From Hyaloscypha bicolor E (Eukaryota > Ascomycota > Leotiomycetes > Helotiales > Hyaloscyphaceae), in contig NW_020194589.1 in the NCBI RefSeq assembly GCF_002865645.1, positions 62,001 through 126,000 of the forward strand: 64,000 bases of DNA, written 5' to 3'. The notes beneath the pieces are model-generated. The model had not been told where the DNA came from. It worked only from the letters and a program-made list of their open reading frames with translations, and did not search any database. The position numbers and the translations under genes are program-made. Shown here one piece after another: positions 25,151 through 37,929 of this stretch (the first letter of the stretch is position 1; every line of letters starts with the position of its first letter).

Positions 25151-27239
25151 TAGTAAAAACTCGCTATAGTAATATTAATTTTAGTGCCTTTTTCTAATAA
25201 TATATCGAGGTATTATTAAATTAAGGATTATATATACGTATAATAAATAAAGAAGAACTAAAGATATATAAAGAACCACTTAATCCTAATATCTTACTAC
25301 TTGTAAAGTACTTCCTGAAAGCTCTAAATAAGCCTGTTTTGCTTTCTTAATCTTCCTTTAGGTAAATATAGCTTTTAAAATATTAAGCTTATATATAACC
25401 TTACTTTATCTATTCTCCTATTACTTCTTATAAAGATTTACTAAATCAAGTATAGCTATTACTTTAGCTAGCTTTACTTCTCTAATCTTTTTCTCTTGCT
25501 TTTCCTATTCCTCTTGCTCTATATTAGACTAATTCCCTAAACCTCCCTGAGTATAGTAATTCATAATTACCTCTAGAGTTATACTCTTTTCTTCTATAAT
25601 TACCTTGTTAATTAGTGTAATAAATTAGCTAATAGGAAGAGGATTATTAAATTAGGTAATACTCTAAATAGCTAATTAAAGGGCTTTAATAGTTTCCTTA
25701 TCTTTTGCTTATTAAGTAGCCTATTTCTTGTCTAGTTTACTATAGGTATTGAGATCTTTACTAAGGAGAGGTTTTATAATAAGACTTAATTTATACTAGT
25801 AATTAGTAATTATAAAAGCTTTAATGTGGTTATTTCAAATATATACTGCCTAGTTAATTATATAAAGAAGAATAATTATTTTATTAGAATTCTTATTTGC
25901 CTCAAATTACTTAATTATATAGCTAATCTATTACTTGTAATAATAAAGCTTAAAGGTATTAATAATACCCTAATCTGCTGGTTACTAATATAATATCATA
26001 TTAGGAAGTAGCTATTTCACTTATATATAAGAAAGAGCTTGTTTTCTACTAATAAGATTAATGCTATATTTATATTCTAAGAAATTATCTATAAAAAGAA
26101 GGATATACCGGCCTTAAGCAAAATACTTATAATTAAGCTAATAGAGGTATTCTATATAAATAATACTAGTTATTTACTTGGAATTATTATACCGATATTA
26201 TATACCCAAAAGTTAATAATTAATATACTTAAAGTACCGAGAATTCTTACTCTTTCTAATTAACTAAGGCTTTTACTTATTAGTACCTATAGTATTAACC
26301 ATAAGAGCAAGAGTAATTTGCTCTTTACTTTTTTTGCCCCTATTACTAGTCTTAGTTACTAGTATATAATTTGGTAATATTTTCTAGTATAAACTAGTTT
26401 TATTTATATTCAAGATATTCTTAGGAGAATATATAGCTGCCAGATCTCGATTCTCTTATATTTACTTAATATTCTCAGGACTATTAATATCTGCTATACT
26501 GCTTTTGCTATAGTAAATAAATTCCTTAATATAGAAGTAGTTCTTAAAATTAGTTAATTATCTATTAGACTATTTGGGCTCTGGCTATTTGTAATATTAG
26601 GGAAGAAGATACTAGATATTATATATCTTCTACTTGAGAATATTACCCGTAATTATTACCTTTTGCCTTTATATCTTCTACTACTATTTAAAGAGTACTA
26701 ATTCAAGATCTGGCTAATTAGATTAGCTTAAATACTAACCCGTAAGGCTTATATCTTTTCGTATATTAGTATTAAGGTAATCGAATTAAGTACTAAGGCA
26801 AAGGGAAATAGTAGACTAGTTAATTTTGTAGTAGTACTTGTCCTGGAACTACTTAATAAGATTAGTATATATAGCTTTAGGATAGGATTACTTATGCCTT
26901 TATAGTACTTGGTAATTAGCTTCTATTATGCCTCTTTGTCTTTTTTTGGGCTGTTTAGGGGCTAGAGAACCAGAGGTAAGATTAAGGGGCTATGATTCGG
27001 TAAGATTAAGAGCCTGAGAGGTACCAGAGGGCCCTGAAGTATTAATAAATTAATCTATTTTCAAGCTAAAGTAGAATAATAAACTACTAAAAATTAAGGA
27101 TTAGGACCGAAAAACCTTATAATAATCGTAATACCAAGGATATTATAAGCCTTAGGCTAAAAAAGTGCGGGACTATATAGCCATATTATATTACTAAGGA
27201 TATTACTATATTAGGGATTACTATAGCAAGTTTTTGCTA
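25151..27239 (-). mobile_element. Fot1/Pogo-type DNA transposon
   Basis: Inverted ends of about 23 bp: TAGTAAAAACTCGCTATAGT (from 25151), and on the other strand TAGCAAAAACTTGCTATAGT (from 27239). TA lies outside each end (25149-25150, 27240-27241). The interior encodes a Pogo-type transposase on the minus strand. The length of about 2.1 kb is normal for fungal Fot1-like elements. Confidence 0.82.
25400..27060 (-). pseudogene. Fot1/Pogo DDE transposase, RIP-inactivated
   Basis: Minus-strand frames show a Pro/Lys-rich N-terminus near 27000-26900, then a CENP-B-type DNA-binding region. The DDE_1 core follows: NINKTSLY (about 26400) stands where family members have MDET-LY, so the first Asp and the Glu are lost. 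LLFIDNFLEY (about 26090) corresponds to LLDNFSGHE and keeps its Asp. PADQGIINTFK (about 25970) matches PADQGII-xFK and keeps the third Asp. GKKSKEQITLALMVNTIGTNK lies between the first two motifs. Many in-frame TAG/TAA come from Gln/Trp codons. It is non-functional. Confidence 0.82.
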
Positions 27240-27241
27240 TA

Positions 27242-28330
27242 TATAAATATTATATTTAATTAGATTATATAATAATATTATATTTTCTATTAATACTAGT
27301 ATTATAGGTATTAATAATATATAATAATTTCTATTTTATTAGCTTTTAGAATAATTAATTAAATAAGCGGCTTTAGTATTTTTTTAAAAACTTTATTAGA
27401 ATTAAATAAAAAACAAATTATAAGCTATTTATTCGGCTATAATATTTCTTTTTATAAATGTCTTTTCTTTTATATAGCTATATAAAGAAGTAAAATACTA
27501 TTTATTAAATAATATAAAAGGTAAGAAATAGTAAATACTCGATTTATATAGGATTTCCGAGATTAGCTATAAGTTTTAAATATTTTTTAAAAGCTTTCTC
27601 TATTAATAAAATAAGATATTATTAGCTTTAGGCCTTTATTTCTTTTAAATACTATTTATAATAATAATAATATAAGATAGTTACTTATAAGATATTACTT
27701 TTATATTTTATATAAAAATAAAAATAAGATTAGAATAATTAAATAGTAATTAATATAATAGAAATAGTAATTTAATATAGAATTAAATATATAGTTTATA
27801 GAATTTTCTAAAAAATTACTATATTATATTACATTATATATAATATAATATATAAAACAATTTAGAATAAAATATAACTTATATAACTCTAAATATAATA
27901 TTAAATAAAAGTAATAAATTCTTTTTTATTTATTAAGATATATTATTTTATATATCTTTTATTTTTATTTAAATAAATCCAATAAATAGATTTCCTTATA
28001 TTTTATATATTTAAACTTTAGAACTATATTTAAATATAATAAAAGCTTTATATTATAGTTTCTAATTTCAGGAACAAATTAATAGTTATAATAGAATAGA
28101 AAATAATAGCTATAATAGCTTTTAATACTTTTAATAAAATAATTAATAATAAAGTCAAACTAAAGTATTTTTCTTATTATAAATCAAGTTCTTATAAAGA
28201 AATAACTAAAAAATAATAATAAATAGATTATAACTTTATATTTTCATATAGTAAAGATTTAAGATTCTTAAATTATAAAGTTTTTTTAATATATTAGTTT
28301 TTTTAATATATAGAAATAAATATTATAAAC
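27242..28330. repeat. Unknown dispersed repeat, copy A, part 3
   Basis: From about 27900 the blocks match 53060-53450 in order. These include TTTATTTAAATAAATCCAATA versus its B counterpart near 53085, TTAATAGTTATAATAGAATAGAAA versus 53194, and TCTTATTATAAATCAAGTTCTTATA versus 53293. The block TTTAATATATAGAAATAAATATTA is shared with about 53425. It ends near 28330. Confidence 0.6.
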
Positions 28331-29303
28331 TTACTTAATAGCCGGTTCTTCTTTTACTATATTTTATTTATATTAAAATAAGTAAATATCTCGTTTAATT
28401 AAGTATTTTATTGAGATTTTAGCTAGTAATTAATTTTTAGTATATATTATATATAAAATTAAGAATATTTATAATAGAATTAAAAATACTAGTTATAAAA
28501 AAAATAAAGCTATTTAGAACTATATAAAATCGGTATTTATTTATATATTATTAATTAAGTCTATATTACTTTCTATATCTAATAAGTTTAAATAATTAAA
28601 AAAAATAAACTTGAATTTATATACTTTCTTATACTTTTCTTTTAATACTTCTATTTTATAATATTAATTACTATATTCTTATTTCTATTAATAAAGGTAT
28701 TTAGTATCTCTAGCTAATTAAAAACTAGATTATTAAAAAACACTTTAAGCTAGTAAACTATAAACTATAAATTAGAATAAAAGTTTGTTTTATAATAAGC
28801 TTATTTAATAATTATAGAGTTTTTATTAGATTTATAAATTAGTACTATATTCTTTATTAGAATTAGTTCGTTTTTTAATTAATATTCTATAATTTCGGCT
28901 AATTTAGCTTTTTTATTTTTGCAAGTTTAAATATTAGTATTCTTAAAGTAATTTTTTAATTAATAGTACTAATAAGTTTCTTTTTAGTTTTAAAAAACGC
29001 CTTTTTATTATTCTTTTTCTTCTTTTCTTTAATCTTAATATAAAGCTTTATTATATTTATAAATATATCCCTTTTATATAAGCTCTTATATAACTTTCCT
29101 TTTAATTATATTTCTTATAAAGCTTTATTTAAAGAATCTAGTATTCTATTATCTAAAAATAATTCTTTTATAATTATATATTAATCTTCTTAATAGTAAT
29201 TTTCTAAGTTTCTTTTAAATTATTTAAAACCTTTATAGAATTATAATCTGTAAATATATATAGAATTAAGGCTATATTTTATACTTTATTAAGGCATATA
29301 AAT
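28331..29303. other. AT-rich RIP desert
   Basis: Heavily AT-rich with frequent stops in all frames. Several pyrimidine-rich stretches (for example 28995-29030) but no recognisable family. Confidence 0.55.
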
Positions 29304-29576
29304 TATTATGAATACGGTATTTAGGGCTTGAAAAGCAAGATAGAAGGTCTCTTATAAAGATAATTCAAAGCTAAGGAAAGGAAAACTAGAATATAGGAGG
29401 CTGTAAGGAAATATATATACTCTATAGTATGCTAGTCCCGAAGGGGCTAGCCTTCTAAATATCTCTAGTATATTTCAAGCATATTTCTCTAGTAAGGCAG
29501 CCATATTATATATGCCTAGAAAGCATCTAATATCTGGCGAGGTATCTCAGATACCAGGTATCTGGAAATTATAATA
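29304..29576 (-). repeat. LTR (3' LTR in element orientation)
   Basis: 273 bp. It contains GCTAGTCCCGAAGGGGCTAG and the palindromic GGTATCTCAGATACC near its right end. The tips read TATTATG...ATAATA, explained as TGTTACG...CA after RIP. Confidence 0.9.
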
Positions 29577-29639
29577 TTATTCTCCCTTTTATAATAAGCT
29601 TATTCCCGAGCTTTATATAAGCCATTAATCTATCTAATT

Positions 29640-32600
29640 TCGTATTATACTCCTTCCTAAAATAAAACTAGTATCTCGGATATAAATATTATATATAAAA
29701 GGCTAGTGCCTTTACTATATAACCTAGAAGGATTTATTATTATTTCCGTATAGTTCTAAACAAGTATTATTTTTTATATAATCTAGCTAGTATTATAAGT
29801 TTTATAGAGATTCTAGTATATTAATATTATTATTATAGAAACTCTATAAAACCAGGGGGCTATTACTTAGTACTAAAGCTAAATACTATACTAGATCTTT
29901 ATTCTAACTAACTTACTAAATTCTATACTTTAGCCTATTTCTTACTAGCTTAATTATAATAACCCGTTTAATGCCATACTCTTGTTTACTATTCTCTAGT
30001 ATTAATAAAAGTAGTTCCGGATTTACTTAACTTGGCAAAGAATTCTAGGAGTCTTTTTATAGCTTCTTTATATAAAAAACTGGATATGTCTTTATGGTTT
30101 CTGGCAGTTTTAGAAGAAATAAGTAGCTATACTACTCTAGAATCTCAAATAGGCCCTCTATTTAGTTCCCTAGCTTCTGGCTCGGATAATCGGATTCCTA
30201 GTACTTTATAGTAACTCATACTTTATTTCCTACTTTAAAATTAATCGGATAGTAGTATTTATTAGCTTATACCATATATTATTTCTATACTTGCTTTATA
30301 TAGCCTTGGGCAAGTTACTATAATTCATATAATCGATTTACTAATATTTTAGTTTTATTTCTATTTAGCTTCTCTTTAGGTAAGTTAGCTTTAATAGGGA
30401 AGTTTTAGTCTAGAGAGATATAAGGCTCATAGCCCTTTTTAGTTATAAATAGGGACTAGCTAATAGTTTTATATTAAAGAAAGGCTTATTAATAATTAAT
30501 TATAGTAACCTATTTATTTCAGTTATCCTAGTAATAATTAATATACGGGCATAATCTCTAATTAAAGTACTAATTAATAATCTCCGTTTATTCGTCCGTT
30601 TAGGAATAATTAGCTATAGAAAGCTTGAGCTTTATACTAATTCTCGTATAAAATTCGCTCTAAAAATCAGATATAAATTAGGGTCCCTAATCTAATATAA
30701 TTATTTCTGAAATATTTACTTAGTATACTATATAAAATAAAAATAGAGATACTAGCTACTTGGCTATAATTATATCTTATACGGGAATTATAATTAGGTA
30801 CTTAAATAAGTAATTTATAAATATAGTAATTATATTATGGCCCGATTTGCTTTCTGGATAGCTCTTAAAGTTTATAGTAATATACTACTAAGAGTAATTA
30901 GGAACTAGAAAGAAATAAAGCAAACCAGGCTTCTTATCTCTAGGTATATATAATCTCCTATAAATATAGTAATTACTATAGTATTAATTAATATCCTTGC
31001 CTATAGATAGCTAGTAATATTATTTCTTTAATAGCTATTAGAGCTTTATATATCTAGGATATCTAGAAAGAGATTTATTATATACTTTATGAATTAGGGT
31101 AGTTTATAAAAGTAATTCGGGAATTATTTCGTTCTCTGTAATATAGAGTTTTCTATAGTATAAAAGAAGGCCGTCTTATAGTATTTAGATATTACTTTTG
31201 GTTTAGGCTATTATATATAGCTTCTCTAGATCCGGTAATATATAATTATCCTATAGGATCTTATTTATAAGTTATAAACTACTATATTTAGCAGAGCCTC
31301 TAATAGTACTTCTATAGGAGCTACTATAATAGAGTTTACTAGTAAAGCTTCTAAGAAAATATTTTCTTCTAGGGAAATCATATTTCTAATAGGGATATTT
31401 TCCTCCGGAAAATCTTTAGTATATGCTTGGTTTTTAGGGCCGAATTCCGGATTAAGTAAGCTAACCTTATAGAGTATTATTATAAGCTATAAGTTATAGA
31501 TAATCTCCAAATTAATCTTATTTTTAGAGAGAAGTACTTGAGTTTATAGCTTTTCCTTAATCTAGCCCTAAATATTTATTTTGTCTTATTTTTATAATAA
31601 AGTATTTACTTGCTTATTTAATTTTCCAGAATAATATATAAGCTTAAAGTAATAGCGAAATAAGAGCTTAGCTTATCTAGCTTATTAAGAAGAAAGCTTC
31701 TTAGTAATTATAAAGTATTTCAAGGTATAGTAATTAGAATAGATCTTAAAGAAAGTATCCTAAAGGCTCTCTAGCTTAGCTCTTTATTTCTCTAATACTT
31801 AAACTATAGTAAGTATTTCCTTATTATATATATTATAATTAAGCTTTATTAGAAGTATAGTTTTAGAAAAATAAGCTATAGAATACTAAAGGCCTGTTTC
31901 TGGGTCTTATTAAGAGAATAGGCTAGTAATTATTTCTTTAGATATATCTATTTCTATTATTATAAATAGATCTGAATTATAGTATTATAGAACTAGAATA
32001 GAAATTATAGCTTTTTTTAGGCAGGTAAAAGCCTTTTAGTATTACTCGAATTACTTAAAGAAAATACTCTTTTTATAAGTAAGATAAAAGATCTAGTAAT
32101 TTATTTATATTCTCTAATAAAGTATTTATAAAAGTTATAGAAGCTAAGGAAGAACTATATGCCCTTAACTATTTTTGGGAATTACTAGTTACATATTATT
32201 TTAATTTTATTAGAATCTATTTTAATACTAGATATAGAAATAATAAAGCCTAAGTACTTTATATATATAACTTTAAATTCCGATTTCTTAATATTTATTT
32301 AAAGGCTAATAAGATATAAGTAGTCTAGTATTTTTTATATATACTATTCGTATTTTACTGGGTTCTTTAAGTAAATAAAAATATTATTAAGATATATTAT
32401 ATAAAAGTTATCTAGATACTTAAAGAGTATATTATTTATATAATATTAATATATAGCCGGGCTATTTATAAGGCCTTTCTAGAAAATATTATATTTATAT
32501 ATTTTATAATAGATATGAAATATTATTAGTTCCTAAGAGTCCGGGTCTATAGCTATATAATAAAAAGCTTAGCAGATATCTAATTTAGTATAAATCTTAG

Positions 32601-35400
32601 CCTTAGATAATTAACTTAAAGTCTTATTAATAAGGGAAAGAAAATATTAATTTTTCCAGGTAATATTATTTAGGCAGCGGAAATTAATATAGAAGTATAA
32701 ACCTCTATTTGCTTTCTTTATAAAAAGAACTAGTAAAATAAAGGAAGCCTAACTAGCTTTAATAAAGCCCTTAGCTAGATTATTTTCTAAGAAATACTTG
32801 ATTTCTAGAAGCTCTTAAGTAAACTATTACTAGAGGAATTAATATCTAATATTCTTGGTTTTCTTTAGACTTTTAATCTAAATTTTATAATTATATAATT
32901 TATAGGAAAAAAGAATATTAGATTTCTTTTTAGAGAAAATAAAGGCATATTTCTTAAGTTCCGGGAGTAATATTCTCTATAGCTACTAAAGCTCTATTTC
33001 TCCCGGTTATTAATTCTCTAGGCTAGGGATAGCTTTTTTTTCCCGAGCTTTAAGCTTTTTATTAATCTTATAAATAGAGATTTAACTAATAATAATATCT
33101 TTTTTCTTGGCTATATAGTTAAATACTATAGAAACAAGAATAGCTAGGTCTAATATTTGCTTTTTATTAAAGACCTCTTCCTGCTTCTTTAGCTTTTACT
33201 TAGGTATTATATCTTAATTAGGCTATAGAAGCTTCTTTTCTATAGTCTTATATAATTTCCTCTAATTAGTCCAAAAAAAGAAAAACCGCTTTAGAATAAA
33301 AGATTTCCAGAAATAGCTTATAATAAAATCTCGTTAATTAGTATTCTTTTAATATTTCTTATTAGGTTACTTCTCTAGTTATTACTATAAAATACTAATA
33401 ATATAACCGAATTATATAGATTTAGGCTTGTTTTTTGGTTATATAAGCCTATATCTTCTATAATTAACTAGAATATTAATATATATTACTTATTTCCTAT
33501 TAAGAATAATATTATAATCTCTAAGATTTAGGATAATTATAAGTATATTAATACTTTATTTATTAATTAGAAATAAGACTTTTATATATTTCTTAGTAAA
33601 CTTAGCTAGCTTTTTATTAAAACCATATATAATATAGGGTAAGAGAAGGAATTATGATTTTATTCCTAAGAATTACTCTATAAGCTAAATAAGCTTTATA
33701 TTAATAAAAGTATAATTATTAGCTTTAGTATTAATAAGGGAAAAAGACTTAATTCCTAATTTATTTATACTAATAATATAAAGTATTATAAGAGTATTTC
33801 CTTTTATTAGATAAGTTAAGTTAATTTTTACTAAATCTATATTATAAGCCCCTAAAATAGAGACTTTCTTTAGGAATACTTATTTCCTAGTTCTATATTA
33901 GAATTAGAACCCGAATTCTCTAAATACTTTACTAGAATAATATATTTTAGTAAAATAGGAACTAAGCCCGGTTTAATTCTAGAAAGAGCTATCTTGGTTT
34001 CCTTACTATATAGAACTAGATAGTATCTAATATAGTAGCTAAACTCGTTATAATTATAGTATTTAATAATCGAGAAATCCTTAGTTTTTATAGGATATTA
34101 CTTATACTTATAAGGAAATACATACTTAATAAAAGTAATTAATATAGGCTTCTTAGGCTTCTTCTTAGGAGTATACTTCTTAGGAATATATAAGAGTATA
34201 ATACTAGAAATAAACTTGGCTGAGATAGCTTCTGTTTTTTTATATTTCTTAGTTTTCTTATATATAGCCTTAATCTACTAATTATTAGTAATATAATACT
34301 AAGTAAAGCAAGTAGTATTAATAAAAGAATTATTATAGTATATATATACTAATTCCTAGAGCTTTAGTAAAGCTTCTTATTTAGTTTATACTTAATATCT
34401 TAAAGACTAATACTGCTTTCTATAAATAGTTATAAGAAAAAAGTATAGAATTCCTAAAATACTTAACTAGAATATATTTAAAGCTTACTAAAGTTATAGT
34501 AAGTATTCTATATCTTATTAGGATTAGAGTATAGCTTCTTTAGGTAAGAATTAAGCTCTAAAAGCTAATAGTACTAATTCGGACTATTTTTATTTATATA
34601 AGAATTAGTTAGGGCAAGAGTATTACTAGTAAATCTACTAGAAATATAAATAATCTTGAGATTTTCTAAGAAATATAAATTAGTATTTCCTTAGAGCTTA
34701 TTCTTAACCTAAACTAGCTAGTTATTAAAGATAGTATAATCTCTAGTAAAGAGAATTAGATCTGGGAGCTTAGTAATTCTAGTATTTCTAAAAAAAAGTA
34801 TAAGATATAAGAGATTCTGGACGAGAATAAATAGGAAATAGTTCGGAATTCTTTTAAAAGGAATTTAAAATAGCTAGAGCAGGTAAAGTAAAAGTAATTA
34901 GAGCTACTATAAGCCGATTTACTATAGCTATATAATATTTAATATTATTCTCGAGCTTAGTATTATAGAGCTTAGTATTCTTGAGAATAGCTTTATTATA
35001 GCTATAGGTATTCTTATATAAAATAGCTCTTTAAATATTTTCCCGGTAGCTTTTTATAATAATATTAATATCTGAGAGTAAGGTATTAGGTTCCTTGGCC
35101 TATTTATATAACTCTCTAGTAGTAATATAGTCTTTAGTTTCCAGAAGCTTTATAATAAAAGTAAAAAGTTCTATTTCTATAAACTTGTTTATAAATTCTC
35201 TAGAAATACTAATGGGATACTTGGTTTAGGAAGGGCCGCTAATAGGATAACCTAAACTAGCAGGAGCTTTACTAGAAGCCTTAATAAAAGTTAATATAAT
35301 TCCTGGTTATATAATATTCTAGGAAATTAACCTATTATACTTTTCCTTTATTATATCTTCTCTAGTAATCTCATTACCGGTATATATATAGGGCCTACGA
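29640..35400 (-). pseudogene. Gypsy (chromovirus) Gag-Pol, RIP-inactivated
   Basis: Minus-strand reading, with many stops. Reverse transcriptase lies at about 32360-32800: EIKYFLENNLAKGFIK, then the active site YLNNIFIYL (about 32390) where YLDDILIYS-type motifs are expected (both Asp now Asn). RNase H starts near 31960 with IEIDISKEIITSLFS, matching ETDASKG-type starts. The integrase C-terminal part (about 30100-30240) includes NFKVGNKV, like the VGDKVWL motif. A chromodomain follows (about 29900-29990), seen as EYGIKRVIIIKLVRNRLKYR, like EYEVEKIL-KLVRN-LKYLVKW. Chromodomains direct integration to heterochromatin. Gag lies toward 35 kb and is not resolved. Confidence 0.85.
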
Positions 35401-35729
35401 GATTATAGGATAGGGCTTAAGGGTAGTAGTCAGGTTACTGGCCTATAAGTACTTATTACTTTAGGACTTAATTAAAGAATAGCCTTTATTCGAGATTCTT
35501 TGATTTTCGGGTTTTTAGAGAGATTTCTAATATATTACTAGTATATATTTATAAAGATATAAATACCTGATTTCTCTAAGGGTTCTAAAGCTTTTTGCTT
35601 TTATTATTCTAGAGTCTATTACTCGTATTTCTGAGATTCTATTATCTTGGTAGTACCTATATTACTAATAATTCTAAATTAGTTTATTTAAAATCCTTTA
35701 TAGGATTAAAGGAAGTAAGCTTTAAATAC

Positions 35730-36002
35730 TATTACAGATACGGTATTTAGGGCTTGGAAAGTAAGATAAAAGGTCTCTTATAAAAATGATTCAAAGCTAA
35801 GAAAGAGAAAACTAGAATATAGGAGGCTGCAAGAGAGTATATATACCCTATAATATGCTAGTCCCGAAGGGGCTAGCCTTCTAAATATCTCTAGTATATT
35901 CCAAGCATATTTCCCTAGTAAGGCGGCCGTATCACGTGTGCCTAGAAGGCATCTGATATCTGGCGAGGTATCTCAGATACCGGGTATCTGGGAATTATAA
36001 TA
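35730..36002 (-). repeat. LTR (5' LTR in element orientation)
   Basis: 273 bp, same length as the other copy. It begins TATTACAGATACGG and ends GGGAATTATAATA. It keeps slightly more GC than the left LTR (for example GCGGCCGTATCACGTGTGCC near 35920), with differences almost all transitions. Confidence 0.9.
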
Positions 36003-36007
36003 TAAAT

Positions 36008-37640
36008 AATAAAAAGAGAAAATCTAGACTATTTTTTATTTTAATTTTTTTAATTAATTTTTTTCTTTTTATATAGTTATATCTTTTTAATTCTAGCTTA
36101 ATAATTAATAAACTATATATTAGAACTCTTAAAAGTATTTTAATTATATACTTTTATATTATTTATATATAAATAAAAATAAGATTATAAAAAAAGAAAA
36201 TAATTATATATTTAAAATCGAGAAATTAAAGAATTATATAAATTACTATATTATAATAGTACTTTTAAAAGCAGAATATACTAATATTAAGTAATTAAAG
36301 AATATATATTAAATAGAGAAGAAACTAGAAGAGTTTAATATTATATTTACTAATATCTAATTAAAAGAGTTTATAGATATAAGATTTTTATTTATTAAAA
36401 AGAAGTATTTTCTAGAACTTATTTAAACTAGCTTTTAAATATTTAATTAAATAATTAAAATATTTTATGGCTATATTATTATTTATATATTTAGTAAAAG
36501 TATATTTAATATATTCTATACTAATTAGGTTTTTTAATAGCTAATTATTTATAAAAATTTTTTAGAAGTAATTATAAATAAATAAAGAGATTTATATTTA
36601 TTTATATAAATAGTTTTAATTATTATAATTAATTTATAATTCTTAGAACTTATTATATATAGCTATTTTATTTCTATAAATATAATTATATATTTATTAA
36701 TAAAGTAACTAATACAAGCTCCTAATTTATCTATATTTAAAATATTCTATCTTTTTTAATATAAAGCTTCTTTAAAATATCTTAATATTTCTGAAACTAT
36801 ATTCTAATATTTTCTTTTATATAGAACTCGAGTTATATATATAATTAGCTTTATTTTAATTATATAAAGTATCTTATAATTCTATATCTAGAGGCTAAAC
36901 TAATTAGCTAAAAGAAGTAGTTTTAGGAGAGATTTAGCCTAATTATATTAGATATATTATTAGATTTAAAAGAAGTATTTATAGTCTTTAAATAAATAAT
37001 TATGGCTTGAATTATCTAATATATAGTACTCAAACCGGCCTTCTATTACTTGTAGTAATATTACTAAATTGCCTTCTCTTATATTTCTTTTAGGATCTTA
37101 TTATTACTATTATATATATTATAGAATTCTTAGAAGTTTCTTTTTTTATTATATTTGCAAAGTACTATTTTTATAAAGAAGCTTTCTTAATATAATATAT
37201 TCTTATAGTAGTTATTACTAAATTATTATTATTTTCAAGGTACTATTTATAGGCATTATTAAAAATATAGTAGTAATTAGTTTCTATAATATATAAATAA
37301 TAGAAATACTTTTAAGATATTTCTCTAATTCTAATAAAATTAAATAAAAATATATCTATTTTTGAAATCTTTATATATAAATTAAATAATAAATTAGTTA
37401 ATAAATTGAGCCAAATACGTAATTACAAGACGCGTTTTTTTAGTGAGAATTATATATAAATTTTAGGGCCCGCATTTTCTCGGTAGAATACTTAATTAAA
37501 CGAGATACTTGCTTATTCCGACTATAAGCAAAGCGCAGTAGGAAGGGAACCGGCTATTATATATTAAAATTTATTTATATTAATTAATTTAAATTATATA
37601 TTATTATTAAAACTTACTTTAATTAAAGTCTTATTTTCCT
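36008..37640. other. AT-rich RIP desert before gene island
   Basis: No recognised coding sequence. A somewhat less mutated patch lies at 37410-37560 (TTTTCTCGGTAGAATAC, CAAAGCGCAGTAGG), then AT-rich DNA resumes until the gene island near 37640. Confidence 0.55.
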
Positions 37641-37929
37641 AAAGCTTAGCTCATTATCTAACTTGGACCAAGAATAATGAGAATTAGTGAGCTCAGATTA
37701 TTGATCTGATTTGACTAAAGACAATGAGTATCAGCGTCAGCTTTTATAGCCACTGGGGGGGGCGAAGCTCGGATCGTTAGCGGGGTTCAGAAAGCTGTAC
37801 CCCTCTTGTGACTTTTATCCCGATTCTCGGCTGCTTAGTAGCGTTGAGCTGGCGGAGAGCCGAGTTCTAGCAGCTTTGTTGTGAATTTTGTATCAGAGAG
37901 GACTTCATTATCCTTTGTCAACAGGGACA
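37640..37929 (+). promoter_or_regulatory. Upstream region of the acyl-CoA oxidase gene
   Basis: GC-balanced DNA, about 290 bp, between the RIP desert and the ATG at 37930. It has CTTTTATAGCC (about 37740), a GC-rich run and a pyrimidine-rich stretch before the start. I did not find the CCTCGG/CCGAGG core known for fatty-acid-responsive genes of Aspergillus in this stretch. The promoter is short because repeats begin just upstream. Confidence 0.35.

Larger units (their letters stand above)
29304..36002 (-). mobile_element. Full-length chromodomain Gypsy retrotransposon
   Basis: Two 273-bp direct repeats (LTRs) enclose a minus-strand Gypsy polyprotein. The 5-bp duplication TAAAT is present at both ends (29299-29303, 36003-36007). 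A purine run on the minus strand, AAAAGGGAGAATAA (about 29577-29590), abuts the left LTR. That is where the polypurine tract must lie for a minus-strand element and independently fixes orientation. Confidence 0.92.
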
